Shown here piece after piece: positions 47,871 through 56,836 of a stretch of 64,000 nucleotides of DNA. How positions within the stretch are numbered: position 1 is the first letter of the stretch; each line of letters opens with the position of its first letter. A program made the translations under genes and the position numbers. The stretch comes from Thermoplasmata archaeon (GTDB taxonomy: Archaea; Thermoplasmatota; Thermoplasmata; Lutacidiplasmatales; UBA184). The notes under the pieces are model-generated. The model was not told the origin of the DNA. It made no database searches and was given only the letters and a program-made list of their open reading frames with translations. The stretch is taken from NCBI GenBank assembly GCA_021817605.1, contig JAKAUN010000015.1:1-64000 (forward strand), read 5' to 3'.

Positions 47871-50800
47871 GTGAATCCGTTGCTACGACACGCGTACCGC
47901 GCCGCGACGTGGGTGCTCGTGGTCGTCGTGCTGGCGAGCTCGCTGGCCGCCCTCACGGGCGCCGCCCGGGCCGCCTCCACGACGAACTACGTGTTGACCG
48001 GTTATGTCGACCAGCCTGGAAAATCGGCACCTCCGGTGCCTGCCGGCGTCACCGTCGACCTGGTCTCCCGCGCCACGGGGGCGGTGTACACTGCGGCCGT
48101 CACCGGCAGCGGTGGACAATTCAGCTTCACGAGCAAGAGCACCGCGGGTGCCCTCGCTCCGGGCTACTGGTCGGTCTTCGTTCCGCCCGTCGCGAACGTG
48201 ACCCTGACCGGCTGCAAGCCGTGCGCGGTCCTCCCGGCGGACCAGAACCCGACCTACGCGTACTACAACACTACCCAGCTCACGAGCTCGAGCTACTCGA
48301 CCTCGATCAGTGGGGTCTCGGTCCTGCCCTACAACGCCACCCTCAAGGGGACCGTCACCCAGGCCTCAAGCAGCGTTCAGGGCGCCTCGGTGCACCTGCT
48401 CGCCCCGAAGTACGCCGGTCTCGTGCTCGCCAACAACACCACGAACTCGACGGGCACCTTCACGCTCAACGTGCCGTTCAGCACCAAGATCACCGGTGGG
48501 CCGTGGGTGCTCCAGGTGACGCATGTTTCCGGCGCGGACGTCTTCTCCAACACGAGCTCCCTCGCCATCACGTCCCGCACCCCGCCGGCGGTCACGCCGG
48601 TGCTGAAGTCGTTCCAGATCTCCGGCCATATCGTCTCGAAGGCGACCGGCCAGCCGGTCCCCACCAGCGGCAACGCGACGATGTTCGACCCCACCAACGG
48701 GTTCCTCTACACGGTCCCGACGGCCGCGGGGGGCTACTACAGCTTCTCGAGCTATCTGGCGAACTTCAAGACCGGAGCGCAGAGCTTCGACGTGATCGGG
48801 TCGGCCCGAGGCTACCAGACCGGAGGGTTCGTCCAGACGGTCGCCTCGCCGTCCGTGGTCGCGCACAACGTCACCGTACTGCCTCTCACCTCCGCGGAGA
48901 TGGGGGCGTGGCGCACGACCCTCAACCTCTCCGCCATCAACATCACCACCGGCAAGGGCAACCTCCTCGTCTCGACGGTCGCCTCGCTGGGCAACAACAC
49001 GGTTCTCCCCGGCCTGCCGAACGGCACGGTGGGGCAGCTCTGGGCGCAGCTCGGACTTGACTTCAACCACACCCTGAGCTTCCCGGCGTCCAAGTTCCCG
49101 GCCTTCGAGTCGTGGGTCAGCTCCTCGGGTCCGTTCTTCCCGGCGGTCCAGGCGCTCGCCACGATTAACGGTACGGGGTTCGTGCTGCCGTCCAAGCTCC
49201 CGCTGCCGACGTTCACCGTGCCGGCCTGCTCGCCGTCCTGCGGGCCCACGAGCTCCGCGGCGCTCGCCTACAACTGGAGCACGAGCTACGCGCTCAACGG
49301 CACGATCCCGAAGAGCGGGCACAGCTACACCCTCTCGTTCCGCTTCGCGCACCCGTCGTACAGCTCGGACGTGTACAACTACACGGTCGTCCTGCCGGCG
49401 GGCTACGCCCTCTCCGCGGGGACCACCGCCCCGGCCCACGCCAAGCTCGTGGGCTCTGGCCCGGGCGGAACGTGGACGAGCTTCACGCTCGTGTCGCTGC
49501 CCAGCGCTACGAGCTCCGCGACCGCGACCTTCAACATCGTCAAGACCGCGGGTCTGAGCGCGATCGTCAACATCTCGGCCAAGGAGTTCTACTTCTCCCA
49601 CCTCAACGTCAACAACTCGACCCGGGGCTCCTACACGGTCGTCCTCGCCGCCGGGGAGAATGCCACGTTCAGCGCCGCGAACTCGATCTTCCCGACAGGG
49701 ACCAACGGGACGTCGTTCACCTGGAACTTCGGCGACAGCACCCAGAAGACCGTCACGACGCTGACCACCAACCACACCTACACCGCGGCGAACGGAACGA
49801 ACCCGTGGGTCGGCTCGCTCACGATCATCGGCTCGGGGGGCCACACCAGCACGACCGCCTTCAAGGTCTGGATCCTCTCGACGGCGCCGGTGGCGAAGAT
49901 CTCCACGAACGCGAGCAGCGCGTGGAAGAAGCCGGGCTACCTGTTCGTCCCGTGGGGGACCTCGCTACGCATCAACGCCGCGCAGTCGACCGTCACGGCA
50001 CCGAACGTCCTCGCGATCGCCTCGTTCAAGCTCACCGCGAAGAACTTCACCCAGACCCGCAACAACTCGGTGGCCCAGGGAGCCAAGTTCGACGCGAACT
50101 GGGCGGTCTCCTTCGGCGGCGGGACCAAGGCAGGAGCAGGTCGCTACGTCGAGTTCTCCACGCTCCTCATCAACGGCACCCACCCGACCGTCAGCGGCTG
50201 GGGCTGGGTCTACTACCTCAACCTCACCGTCTGGTCGGGGGTCGGCACCTCGTCCACGGCCACCGCGGTCATCCTCGTGAACGACACGCAGAAACCGGTG
50301 GCGTCCATCGAGCTCGACAACGCGGCGGGCGTCGTGATCCCCTCGAGCGGCCTGGTCGAGCAGAAGAACGGCTCGGCGCTCGTGCAGCTCAACGGGGGAG
50401 GGTCGAGCGACGGCGGCAACGGCTCGATCGTCGCCTACAACTGGATGATCACCCTCAAGGGCAACACCTCGTTCCCGACCAAGTACGCGAACGAGACCAA
50501 GGTGAAGCCGAACGGCAAGTACCCGAGCTTCTGGCTCACCTCTCAGACCAAGCCGTACAACGTCACCCTCACCGTGATGGACGAGAACGGCAACAAGGCG
50601 AAGACCTCGAAGACCCTCGCCGTCTCGAAGAACGCGACCCTCCGCCCGATCATGGAGGCGGCGAACCTCACCGGCCCGGCGTCGGTGAGCGAGGGATCGA
50701 GCTACACCTACTGGGTGAACATCACCAACGGCGGCGGAGCGAAGGCGATCGCCGACAACGTCACGGTCACCTTCTACGTGCGGGCGCCCAGCGGGACCGG

Positions 50801-51257
50801 GCCCAAGACGACCATCGCGGGCAGTCCTGCTTCCGTGGTCTACTACGGCTACTCCAACAACTCGAGCAACGCCACGGTCAACGCGACCCCCCTGACCAGC
50901 ACCAACGGCGTGCTCCCCACGCTCCACACGGGTCTCACCGTTCGGGCCCAGATCACCTGGAACCCGTCCAAGTCCGGCTCCTACGTGCTCTACGCGAACG
51001 TCACCGCAACCAACGAGTTCGCCGGGGACTACGGGACGACCAACGTCGCCAGCACCCCGGTGTCGGTGAAGGCGAACCCGACCACCCAGTACATCGAGTA
51101 CGGGGCGGTAGCCGGCGGGGCGATCGTCGTGATCGCGGTCCTGGTCCTCTACTGGCGCCGGCGCACCCGCCGGGCCACCGCGCCCAAGACGACGACGGGG
51201 CGGGGCGGCCTCGAGCGCGGCGGTAAGCGCGACGAGGACGAAGAAGAAGGGGCCTAA
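47871..51257 (+). CDS. Large secreted/cell-surface protein: signal peptide, N-terminal prealbumin-like domain, PKD-like region, many N-glycosylation sequons, C-terminal TM anchor
   Basis: N-terminal hydrophobic segment; VVNGT/NNTT-type sequons throughout; FTWNFGDSTQKTVTTLTTNHTYT (PKD-like); YIEYGAVAGGAIVVIAVLVLYWRRRTRR C terminus. Confidence 0.85.
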   Translation: MNPLLRHAYRAATWVLVVVVLASSLAALTGAARAASTTNYVLTGYVDQPGKSAPPVPAGVTVDLVSRATGAVYTAAVTGSGGQFSFTSKSTAGALAPGYWSVFVPPVANVTLTGCKPCAVLPADQNPTYAYYNTTQLTSSSYSTSISGVSVLPYNATLKGTVTQASSSVQGASVHLLAPKYAGLVLANNTTNSTGTFTLNVPFSTKITGGPWVLQVTHVSGADVFSNTSSLAITSRTPPAVTPVLKSFQISGHIVSKATGQPVPTSGNATMFDPTNGFLYTVPTAAGGYYSFSSYLANFKTGAQSFDVIGSARGYQTGGFVQTVASPSVVAHNVTVLPLTSAEMGAWRTTLNLSAINITTGKGNLLVSTVASLGNNTVLPGLPNGTVGQLWAQLGLDFNHTLSFPASKFPAFESWVSSSGPFFPAVQALATINGTGFVLPSKLPLPTFTVPACSPSCGPTSSAALAYNWSTSYALNGTIPKSGHSYTLSFRFAHPSYSSDVYNYTVVLPAGYALSAGTTAPAHAKLVGSGPGGTWTSFTLVSLPSATSSATATFNIVKTAGLSAIVNISAKEFYFSHLNVNNSTRGSYTVVLAAGENATFSAANSIFPTGTNGTSFTWNFGDSTQKTVTTLTTNHTYTAANGTNPWVGSLTIIGSGGHTSTTAFKVWILSTAPVAKISTNASSAWKKPGYLFVPWGTSLRINAAQSTVTAPNVLAIASFKLTAKNFTQTRNNSVAQGAKFDANWAVSFGGGTKAGAGRYVEFSTLLINGTHPTVSGWGWVYYLNLTVWSGVGTSSTATAVILVNDTQKPVASIELDNAAGVVIPSSGLVEQKNGSALVQLNGGGSSDGGNGSIVAYNWMITLKGNTSFPTKYANETKVKPNGKYPSFWLTSQTKPYNVTLTVMDENGNKAKTSKTLAVSKNATLRPIMEAANLTGPASVSEGSSYTYWVNITNGGGAKAIADNVTVTFYVRAPSGTGPKTTIAGSPASVVYYGYSNNSSNATVNATPLTSTNGVLPTLHTGLTVRAQITWNPSKSGSYVLYANVTATNEFAGDYGTTNVASTPVSVKANPTTQYIEYGAVAGGAIVVIAVLVLYWRRRTRRATAPKTTTGRGGLERGGKRDEDEEEGA

Positions 51258-51483
51258 CGGGGCGACCCGCGCCTTCTCGCCGTCTCCTCCGAGGGAGGGG
51301 AAGGCGACCGTCCTCCGCCCGCCGAGCGGGCGGGGGATGGCAACCTTTTCCGGGGGTCCCGGGAGGACAAACGACGGACTCGGAGCCGTACGCCCAAGAG
51401 GGCCACGGTCCCGTACCACGTGGATCGGGACGCAGCGATCCTGCTCTCAGCCCCGCCGGGCGAAGGGAACGGAGGACCCGGGC

Positions 51484-51681
51484 TCAGCCGTAGGGGCCGA
51501 CCTCGTCCAGGAGGTCGACATGGGAGAGGAGCATCCTTCGGCAGCAGTAGCGCTGGAGCCCGAGGGCATCAAAGACCGCCCCGGCGGGCTCGCCGCGCAT
51601 CGTCCGCTCGCGGTACTCGTCCCAGTGCTGGCCGATGACCGCCCCGCAGGTGAAGCAGCGGACAGGCACCATCATCGTCAC
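51484..51681 (-). CDS. rpoN: DNA-directed RNA polymerase subunit N
   Basis: MMVPVRCFTCGAVIGQHWDEY...LGLQRYCCRRMLLSHVDLLDEV. Confidence 0.96.
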   Translation of the reverse strand: MTMMVPVRCFTCGAVIGQHWDEYRERTMRGEPAGAVFDALGLQRYCCRRMLLSHVDLLDEVGPYG

Positions 51682-51697
51682 GGTCGTTCCCCTCCAC

Positions 51698-52105
51698 CTA
51701 ACGGTAGGACTTCTGTCGGCGGCTTCGGGCGCCGCGCCCGCCGGGCCGCTTGGGAAGCTTGCGCCGCGGGTCGCTCACGAGCAGCGTACGATCGTAGTGC
51801 TTGAAGGTTTCGCGCAGGCGGTCGTCCTTGAGGTAGGCGATGAGGCCCCGCGCGACGGCGGTCCGGGCCGCAGAGGCCTGCCCGACGACCCCCCCGCCGC
51901 TGGTCCGCACGGTGATGTCGACCGACGAGGCGCGATCGCCGATCATGAGGAGAGGCTCCTGGATCTTGCGCCGGAGCAGGTCCGGCTCGACGAAGTCGAG
52001 CGGCAGCCCGTTGTAGCGGAAGAGGCCCTGGCCCTTGCGGAAGGTCGCGCGGGCGATCGCGGTCTTGCGCTTGCCCGTGGCCAGGACCACCGCGGGGGCC
52101 TTCAC
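51698..52105 (-). CDS. rps9: Ribosomal protein S9 (uS9)
   Basis: VLATGKRKTAIARATFRKGQGLFRYNG...VRTSGGGVVGQASAARTAVARGLIAY...RSRRQKSYR. Confidence 0.96.
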   Translation of the reverse strand: MKAPAVVLATGKRKTAIARATFRKGQGLFRYNGLPLDFVEPDLLRRKIQEPLLMIGDRASSVDITVRTSGGGVVGQASAARTAVARGLIAYLKDDRLRETFKHYDRTLLVSDPRRKLPKRPGGRGARSRRQKSYR

Positions 52106-52554
52106 AGGCGGGCCCCCAGCAGGCGCGTGATCTCTTCGAGCGTGAGGGGAGGCTCCAGGGTGGGCCCCACCTTGGCAACCGCGATCGTCTCGGCGGTCGC
52201 GCCGGTGAGCTCGGGAGGGACCCCGATGTGCACCTCGAGCCGGGAGAGGGCGATCTTCCCCCGCGTCTTGAGGTGCGGGAGCATCCCCCGGACCGTCCGG
52301 CGGAAGATGCGGTCCGGGTAGCGGGGAAAATGCGGGCCGGAGCGGACCGAGCCGCGCGCGCGGGCCGCCGTGTAGGTGCTGATGACATCGTGGCGGGAAC
52401 CGGTGACGACACTGCGCTCGGCGTGCACGACCACGATCGACTCCCCGTTGAGAAGGCGCTTGGCGATGACGCTCGCCGCGCGTCCGAGGACGAGCCCGCT
52501 CGCATCGACCACGGTCGCCGCGGGACCGGTGGGCTCTTTGGGCGTTTCAGGCAA
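52102..52554 (-). CDS. rpl13: Ribosomal protein L13 (uL13)
   Basis: VVDASGLVLGRAASVIAKRLLNGESIVVVHAERSVVTG...RTVRGMLPHLKTRGK. Confidence 0.95.
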   Translation of the reverse strand: MPETPKEPTGPAATVVDASGLVLGRAASVIAKRLLNGESIVVVHAERSVVTGSRHDVISTYTAARARGSVRSGPHFPRYPDRIFRRTVRGMLPHLKTRGKIALSRLEVHIGVPPELTGATAETIAVAKVGPTLEPPLTLEEITRLLGARL

Positions 52555-52912
52555 GGAGCCGCACCCCCGTCCCGTCCGGATGGGCCTTCACCAGTTCGGC
52601 CAGCGTAAGCGCGCTCCCGCCGGCCGCGTGGATCTTGGCACGGGCCTCCGCCGAGTAGGCGAACGCCCCGACCGTGAGATTCTTGGAGAGCGGTCCGTCC
52701 GCGAGAAGCTTGCCCGGGACCGCGATCGTCTCGCCGGCCTCGGCGATCCGCTCGAGCTGGCCCACGTTGAGCGGGGCGGCTCCGTGCCGCGCGCGGGCGA
52801 GCCGATCGGCGACCGCCCGCCAGATCGGCGCCTGGCCCTGCCGTGCGGCCCGCCGGAGCTCGAGCATCAAGTGACTGAGATGGGGGTTACCCTTACGCCG
52901 GCGGCTCGCCAT
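52547..52912 (-). CDS. rpl18e: Ribosomal protein L18e (eL18)
   Basis: NPHLSHLMLELRRAARQGQAPIWRAVADRLARARHGAAPLNVGQLERIA...VPGKLLADGPLSKNLTVGAFAYS. Confidence 0.94.
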   Translation of the reverse strand: MASRRRKGNPHLSHLMLELRRAARQGQAPIWRAVADRLARARHGAAPLNVGQLERIAEAGETIAVPGKLLADGPLSKNLTVGAFAYSAEARAKIHAAGGSALTLAELVKAHPDGTGVRLLA

Positions 52913-52940
52913 TCGCGGGAGGTGCACGACCCGGGCTCGC

Positions 52941-52950
52941 GATATAAGCG
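52941..52950 (-). promoter_or_regulatory. Candidate TATA box of the L18e-L13-S9-RpoN operon
   Basis: Minus-strand CGCTTATATC about 30-38 nt upstream of the L18e ATG. Confidence 0.6.
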
Positions 52951-53060
52951 TTGCCGCGCTCCTCCAAGGACGAAGGGCGCGTCCCCGGGATCCCCGTCGC
53001 GCCACGGCGTCCGCGGTGACCCCTTCTTCCGGCGTGCCGGGACGTTCCTGTTGCCGCCAA

Positions 53061-53070
53061 CGATTAAATA
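53061..53070 (+). promoter_or_regulatory. Candidate TATA box of the PRC-barrel gene
   Basis: CGATTAAATA about 35-43 nt upstream of the ATG at 53104. Confidence 0.5.
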
Positions 53071-53103
53071 CGCGCCCCCGCCAAAGGCGCTCGAGGCGCC
53101 GCG

Positions 53104-53346
53104 ATGCGCAAGTTCCTTACCGAGCTCCGGGGAAAGACGGTGATGACCAACGATGGCCAGATCCTGGGGATGATCGACAACTTCGTCGTCGACACCCTGA
53201 GCGGTGGCATCGCGCACGTCCTCGTCACGCCGAGCGAGGACGTCGAGCAGCGCCTGTTCCAGAGCGACGCGTCGGGCCGGCTGGTGCTCCCCTTCAAGAG
53301 CATGCGCGCGGTCAAGGACGTTGTCGTGATGGACATTGGGAAGTGA
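53104..53346 (+). CDS. PRC-barrel domain protein
   Basis: LTELRGKTVMTNDGQILGMIDNFVVDTLSGGIAHVLV...FKSMRAVKDVVVMDIGK. Confidence 0.88.
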   Translation: MRKFLTELRGKTVMTNDGQILGMIDNFVVDTLSGGIAHVLVTPSEDVEQRLFQSDASGRLVLPFKSMRAVKDVVVMDIGK

Positions 53347-54181
53347 CGGTTCGGGACGGCCGTTCGTCTCCATTGTAATCACCGTCCGCAACGAGGAGCA
53401 GCACATCGCCCAGCTCCTCGAGAGCCTCGCTCTCCAGGAGCCGCCGTTCGAGATCGTCCTGGTAGACGCGAACAGCCGCGACGCGACGGTGCCCCTCGCG
53501 GAGGCGTTCGCCGCCAAGCACCCGGGGCTGCTGCGCATCGTTGCACGGCCGAGCTCCCGCGGCGGCGGCCGCAACATCGGGGTCCGGGAGGCGCGAGGCG
53601 ACTTCGTGGCGTTCATCGACGGCGACTGCTTCGCCGATTCGGCCTGGCTCGCCGCCCTCCGCGACCACGCGGGCTCCCGCGCCGTGGTCGCCGGACAGAC
53701 CGTGACCGTCGGCAAGCCGCGCTACGGGGCGCTCGAGCGCGTCGAGCTCTTCCAGGGGGGCTACGACGTCACCTACCCGTCCTGCAACCTGCTCTACCCG
53801 CGCTCGCTCTTCGCGGAGCTCGACGGGTTCGACACTCGCTTCATCACCGCCGAGGACATCGACCTCAACCTGCGGGCCGTCCAGCACGGCGCCTCGATCG
53901 TCTACGACGAGCGCGCCGTCGTCTTCCACCACATGCGAGGCAACTTCGTCCGGTTCCTCTACCAGGCGTTCTGGAACGGCTACGGACGCAAGCAGCTCAC
54001 CGAGAAGCACGGCAACCTCTGGGTGCGCTATCGGCTCCGCCGCCTACTCGCCGGCCAGAAGGGGTTCATCTCCTGGGCGCGCCTGGTCGCCGCCCTCGGC
54101 GGCTACGCCTTCCGCGTAATCAAGGGCCGATCGAGCCCGATGCAACCGGTCGCCTCGCCCGGAGCCCCTTCCGAGGGCTAG
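53336..54181 (+). CDS. Glycosyltransferase family 2 protein
   Basis: VSIVITVRNEEQHIAQLLESL...VDANSRDAT...RNIGVREARGDFVAFIDGDC...TAEDIDLNLRAV. Confidence 0.9.
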   Translation: MGSDGSGRPFVSIVITVRNEEQHIAQLLESLALQEPPFEIVLVDANSRDATVPLAEAFAAKHPGLLRIVARPSSRGGGRNIGVREARGDFVAFIDGDCFADSAWLAALRDHAGSRAVVAGQTVTVGKPRYGALERVELFQGGYDVTYPSCNLLYPRSLFAELDGFDTRFITAEDIDLNLRAVQHGASIVYDERAVVFHHMRGNFVRFLYQAFWNGYGRKQLTEKHGNLWVRYRLRRLLAGQKGFISWARLVAALGGYAFRVIKGRSSPMQPVASPGAPSEG

Positions 54182-54196
54182 CTGCGGGTGGGCCCG

Positions 54197-54556
54197 CTAG
54201 TTCGCGCGGAGGAGCTCGGCGACCTTCGCGACCTCGTCCAGGACGCGGTCGACCTCTGCCGACTGGTCGACGACGGCGACGAGGAGCGCTTTCTTGCCGC
54301 TGCCCACGATGATCGTCTTGGAGTCCGGACCGTCCACCACGATGCGCTCGGGCGGAGAGCGGTTGAGCTCGGTGTTGGCGGTCGCCGCCGCTCCGAGGAT
54401 CGTCGCGCACATGATGGCGAAGGTCTCCGTGTAGACCCCGGTCGGCACGTCCGCGTAGAGCACGAGGCCGTCCCGCGAGACGAGGGCAGTGGCGATCCCT
54501 GCGATGCGGCTCTTGAGCTCCTTGATCACGGCGCCGACGTTGCCCGAGGCCATCAC
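54197..54556 (-). CDS. Roadblock/LC7-domain protein
   Basis: VGAVIKELKSRIAGIATALVSRDGLVLYADVP...IIVGSGKKALLVAVVDQSAEVDRVLDEV. Confidence 0.85.
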   Translation of the reverse strand: MMASGNVGAVIKELKSRIAGIATALVSRDGLVLYADVPTGVYTETFAIMCATILGAAATANTELNRSPPERIVVDGPDSKTIIVGSGKKALLVAVVDQSAEVDRVLDEVAKVAELLRAN

Positions 54557-54569
54557 GGCAGTTCTCCCC

Positions 54570-54977
54570 TCACAGGTCCTCGACTCGGAAGCGGCATTCC
54601 TTCTGTCCGGTGCTGGCGCACGCCTCCTCGGTGCATTTGACGCGCTCCCCCTTAAAGCGTTCGTAGAACTCGCGCAGGATCCCCCGCAGGCGGTGGCAGG
54701 TCGCGATGTCGCTCGGGGTGACCTCGATCGACCCGCGCGCGACGACCTCGTGGTCGGAGAACGCGATCTCCTCGACCCATCCGCGCTCGACCAGGATCTT
54801 GCCGGCGCGCTCGAAGAAGTGCGCCCGATCCTTGAGGGCCTCCTCGGCCATGTTGCCGCCGATCACCGAGCCTTCCTTGAAGAACAGGCCGTGGCAGGCG
54901 TGCGACATCACTCCCTCGTAGAGCTCCTTGATCTGGCGGAGCTCGGTCTGGTCGATCTTGAGCTGGCGTAGCGGCAT
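54570..54977 (-). CDS. V4R (4-vinyl-reductase-like) small-molecule-binding domain protein
   Basis: LYEGVMSHACHGLFFKEGSVIGGNMAEEALK...LREFYERFKGERVKCTEEACASTGQKECRFRVEDL. Confidence 0.7.
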   Translation of the reverse strand: MPLRQLKIDQTELRQIKELYEGVMSHACHGLFFKEGSVIGGNMAEEALKDRAHFFERAGKILVERGWVEEIAFSDHEVVARGSIEVTPSDIATCHRLRGILREFYERFKGERVKCTEEACASTGQKECRFRVEDL

Positions 54978-55044
54978 CGACGCGGCCCGCACCGTGACCT
55001 CCCCTATAAAAAGTCCCCCGCCTCGGAAGCGCCCGACGCCCCGG

Positions 55045-55803
55045 CTAGGCCGGCGCGGGGCCCTCCTTCTCCTCGGCGGTCTTCGGCCCGGCGAGCAGCG
55101 TCGCTTCGAGCGAGCCGAGGGCCGCCGTGCGGTCGGTGAGCACGTGCGGCCAAGCGTCGTGGCGGTCGAGAAGGATCCCAAGAAGGCCGGCCCGGTGGGC
55201 GGCGCGCACGTCGCTCCAGAGAAGATCGCCGACAAAGACGCTGCGGGAGGCCGCAGCGCCGAGCCGCTCGACGGCCGCGCGGAACGCCTTGGCCTCGGGC
55301 ACCACCGGTCCGGAAGGCTCGCCCGTGCCGAGGAGGAGCTCCTCGGGGATCCCGGCGCGGTGGAGGAGCCAGCGCGCCGTCTCCGGCGGGAGGTGGGTGA
55401 GGATGCCGACCCGGACGTCCCGGGCACGGAGCATCTCGAGCGCGCCCGCCGCGTCCGAGTAGCGCTCGATCTCGCCGGCGGGATGGAGGAACCTGCGGAC
55501 CACCGCCTGGCTCTCCTCCGCGGGCAGAGGATGGCCGGCGATGGCGTGGAGAGTCGCGGTGAGGTGCTCGTACAGCGCGGCAAGGTCCGCGGGAGGCGCC
55601 TGCCCCGTCAGTCCCTGCCAGCGCCGTCGGTCCCAGGCCCGCAGCCGCGAGCGCAGCGCCGCGGCGACCCGACGCTCGCCGAGCAGCGGGCCCTGCGGCC
55701 TCCAGGCCCACTGCCAGGCGCGCACCGTGTGGAAAGGGACCAGCACGTCGTCCAGGTCGAAGAGGACGGCTTCGACGGGGCGGTCCCCGAAAGTGAGCGT
55801 CAC
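55045..55803 (-). CDS. HAD-superfamily hydrolase
   Basis: VEAVLFDLDDVLVPFHTV; VGILTHLPPETA; FVGDLLWSDVRAAHRAG. Confidence 0.85.
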   Translation of the reverse strand: MTLTFGDRPVEAVLFDLDDVLVPFHTVRAWQWAWRPQGPLLGERRVAAALRSRLRAWDRRRWQGLTGQAPPADLAALYEHLTATLHAIAGHPLPAEESQAVVRRFLHPAGEIERYSDAAGALEMLRARDVRVGILTHLPPETARWLLHRAGIPEELLLGTGEPSGPVVPEAKAFRAAVERLGAAASRSVFVGDLLWSDVRAAHRAGLLGILLDRHDAWPHVLTDRTAALGSLEATLLAGPKTAEEKEGPAPA

Positions 55804-55814
55804 GCTGCTGGGCC

Positions 55815-56675
55815 CTACGCCCGACCGCTCTTCTGCAGCTCGAGGAGGTCCTCGGTCGAGACCTTCTCGCCCTTCTTGAGGCGGGCCAAGAAGTCCTCCT
55901 CGCGCGGCGGCTCGGCAGCCCACGTCGCCGGCGCCCGGCCGCCCCGGGCCGCGTAGAGGAGCTTCTCGATGTCACGGACCTCCTCGATCGCCGCGATGTG
56001 CTGGCGGTGCGCCTCGTCGGCCTCCGCCTTCACCTCGATGAGGCGCGCCTGGACCTCGTCGGCCTGGCGGCGGAGCTCGTCGCAGCTCTCGTAGAGCGTG
56101 ACCATCGCCTCGTGCTCGAGCTGGGCGTCCTCGGCGAGGTGCCCGACCGCCGCGTGGTGCTTCTCCGCCTCCTCGCGCGCCTGCACGAGGTCGGAGAGGG
56201 CCTTCTCGACCTCCGGGTTGCTGCGCAGCTGCTGGTCGTTCTCGCGGATCGCCGCCTCGAGCCGCTTCATCTCCTCGATGAGCCGCTTCTCCTGCTCGCC
56301 CGTGAGCGCGGTGGTCATGTGGCGGAACTCGAGCTCCTTGAGCTCCTTCTTGAGCCGCCAGACCGGCACGGCCCCCGGCCGCGGGCTCTGCGCCCGGCGC
56401 ATCGCCAGGGTCTTCTCGGTGAGCTCCTCGAGCCGACGGTTCCACTCCTCGCGGAGCTTCTTCTCCTCCCGCACCTCGGTGTTGAGGCTGTCGCGGCGAC
56501 GACGGTGCTCCTGGGCCTCGGAACTTCGTGCCCTCAGCTCGTCCAGGATGCGTCCCCGCTCGTCCGCGGCCTCGCGGGCCTGCGCGTTGAGGCGGTCCCG
56601 TGTCCCCCGCCACTGGTCGGCGCGGACGTTGGATTCCTCGCGCTTTCGTTCGAGCTCTTCGCTCGGGTCGGTCAA
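55815..56675 (-). CDS. Coiled-coil protein
   Basis: Long heptad-rich E/R/K segments (e.g. LNTEVREEKKLREEWNRRLEELTEKTLAMRRAQ). Confidence 0.75.
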   Translation of the reverse strand: MTDPSEELERKREESNVRADQWRGTRDRLNAQAREAADERGRILDELRARSSEAQEHRRRRDSLNTEVREEKKLREEWNRRLEELTEKTLAMRRAQSPRPGAVPVWRLKKELKELEFRHMTTALTGEQEKRLIEEMKRLEAAIRENDQQLRSNPEVEKALSDLVQAREEAEKHHAAVGHLAEDAQLEHEAMVTLYESCDELRRQADEVQARLIEVKAEADEAHRQHIAAIEEVRDIEKLLYAARGGRAPATWAAEPPREEDFLARLKKGEKVSTEDLLELQKSGRA

Positions 56676-56730
56676 ACGGCCACCGATCCGTTCCCCCTCG
56701 GGGGGAGCGGGACGCGTTGAGCAGAGCCTT

Positions 56731-56740
56731 GCGATATAAA
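56731..56740 (-). promoter_or_regulatory. Candidate TATA box of the coiled-coil gene
   Basis: Minus-strand TTTATATCGC upstream of the ATG at 56675. Confidence 0.5.
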
Positions 56741-56836
56741 GGCTACGAGCCGGCCGCAGCGAGGGGGCCGGCCCCGAGGGTCCAACGGGTTCCCCTGCCG
56801 CATCACCCTAATATTCGGGGTCCCGGATGAAACGCC

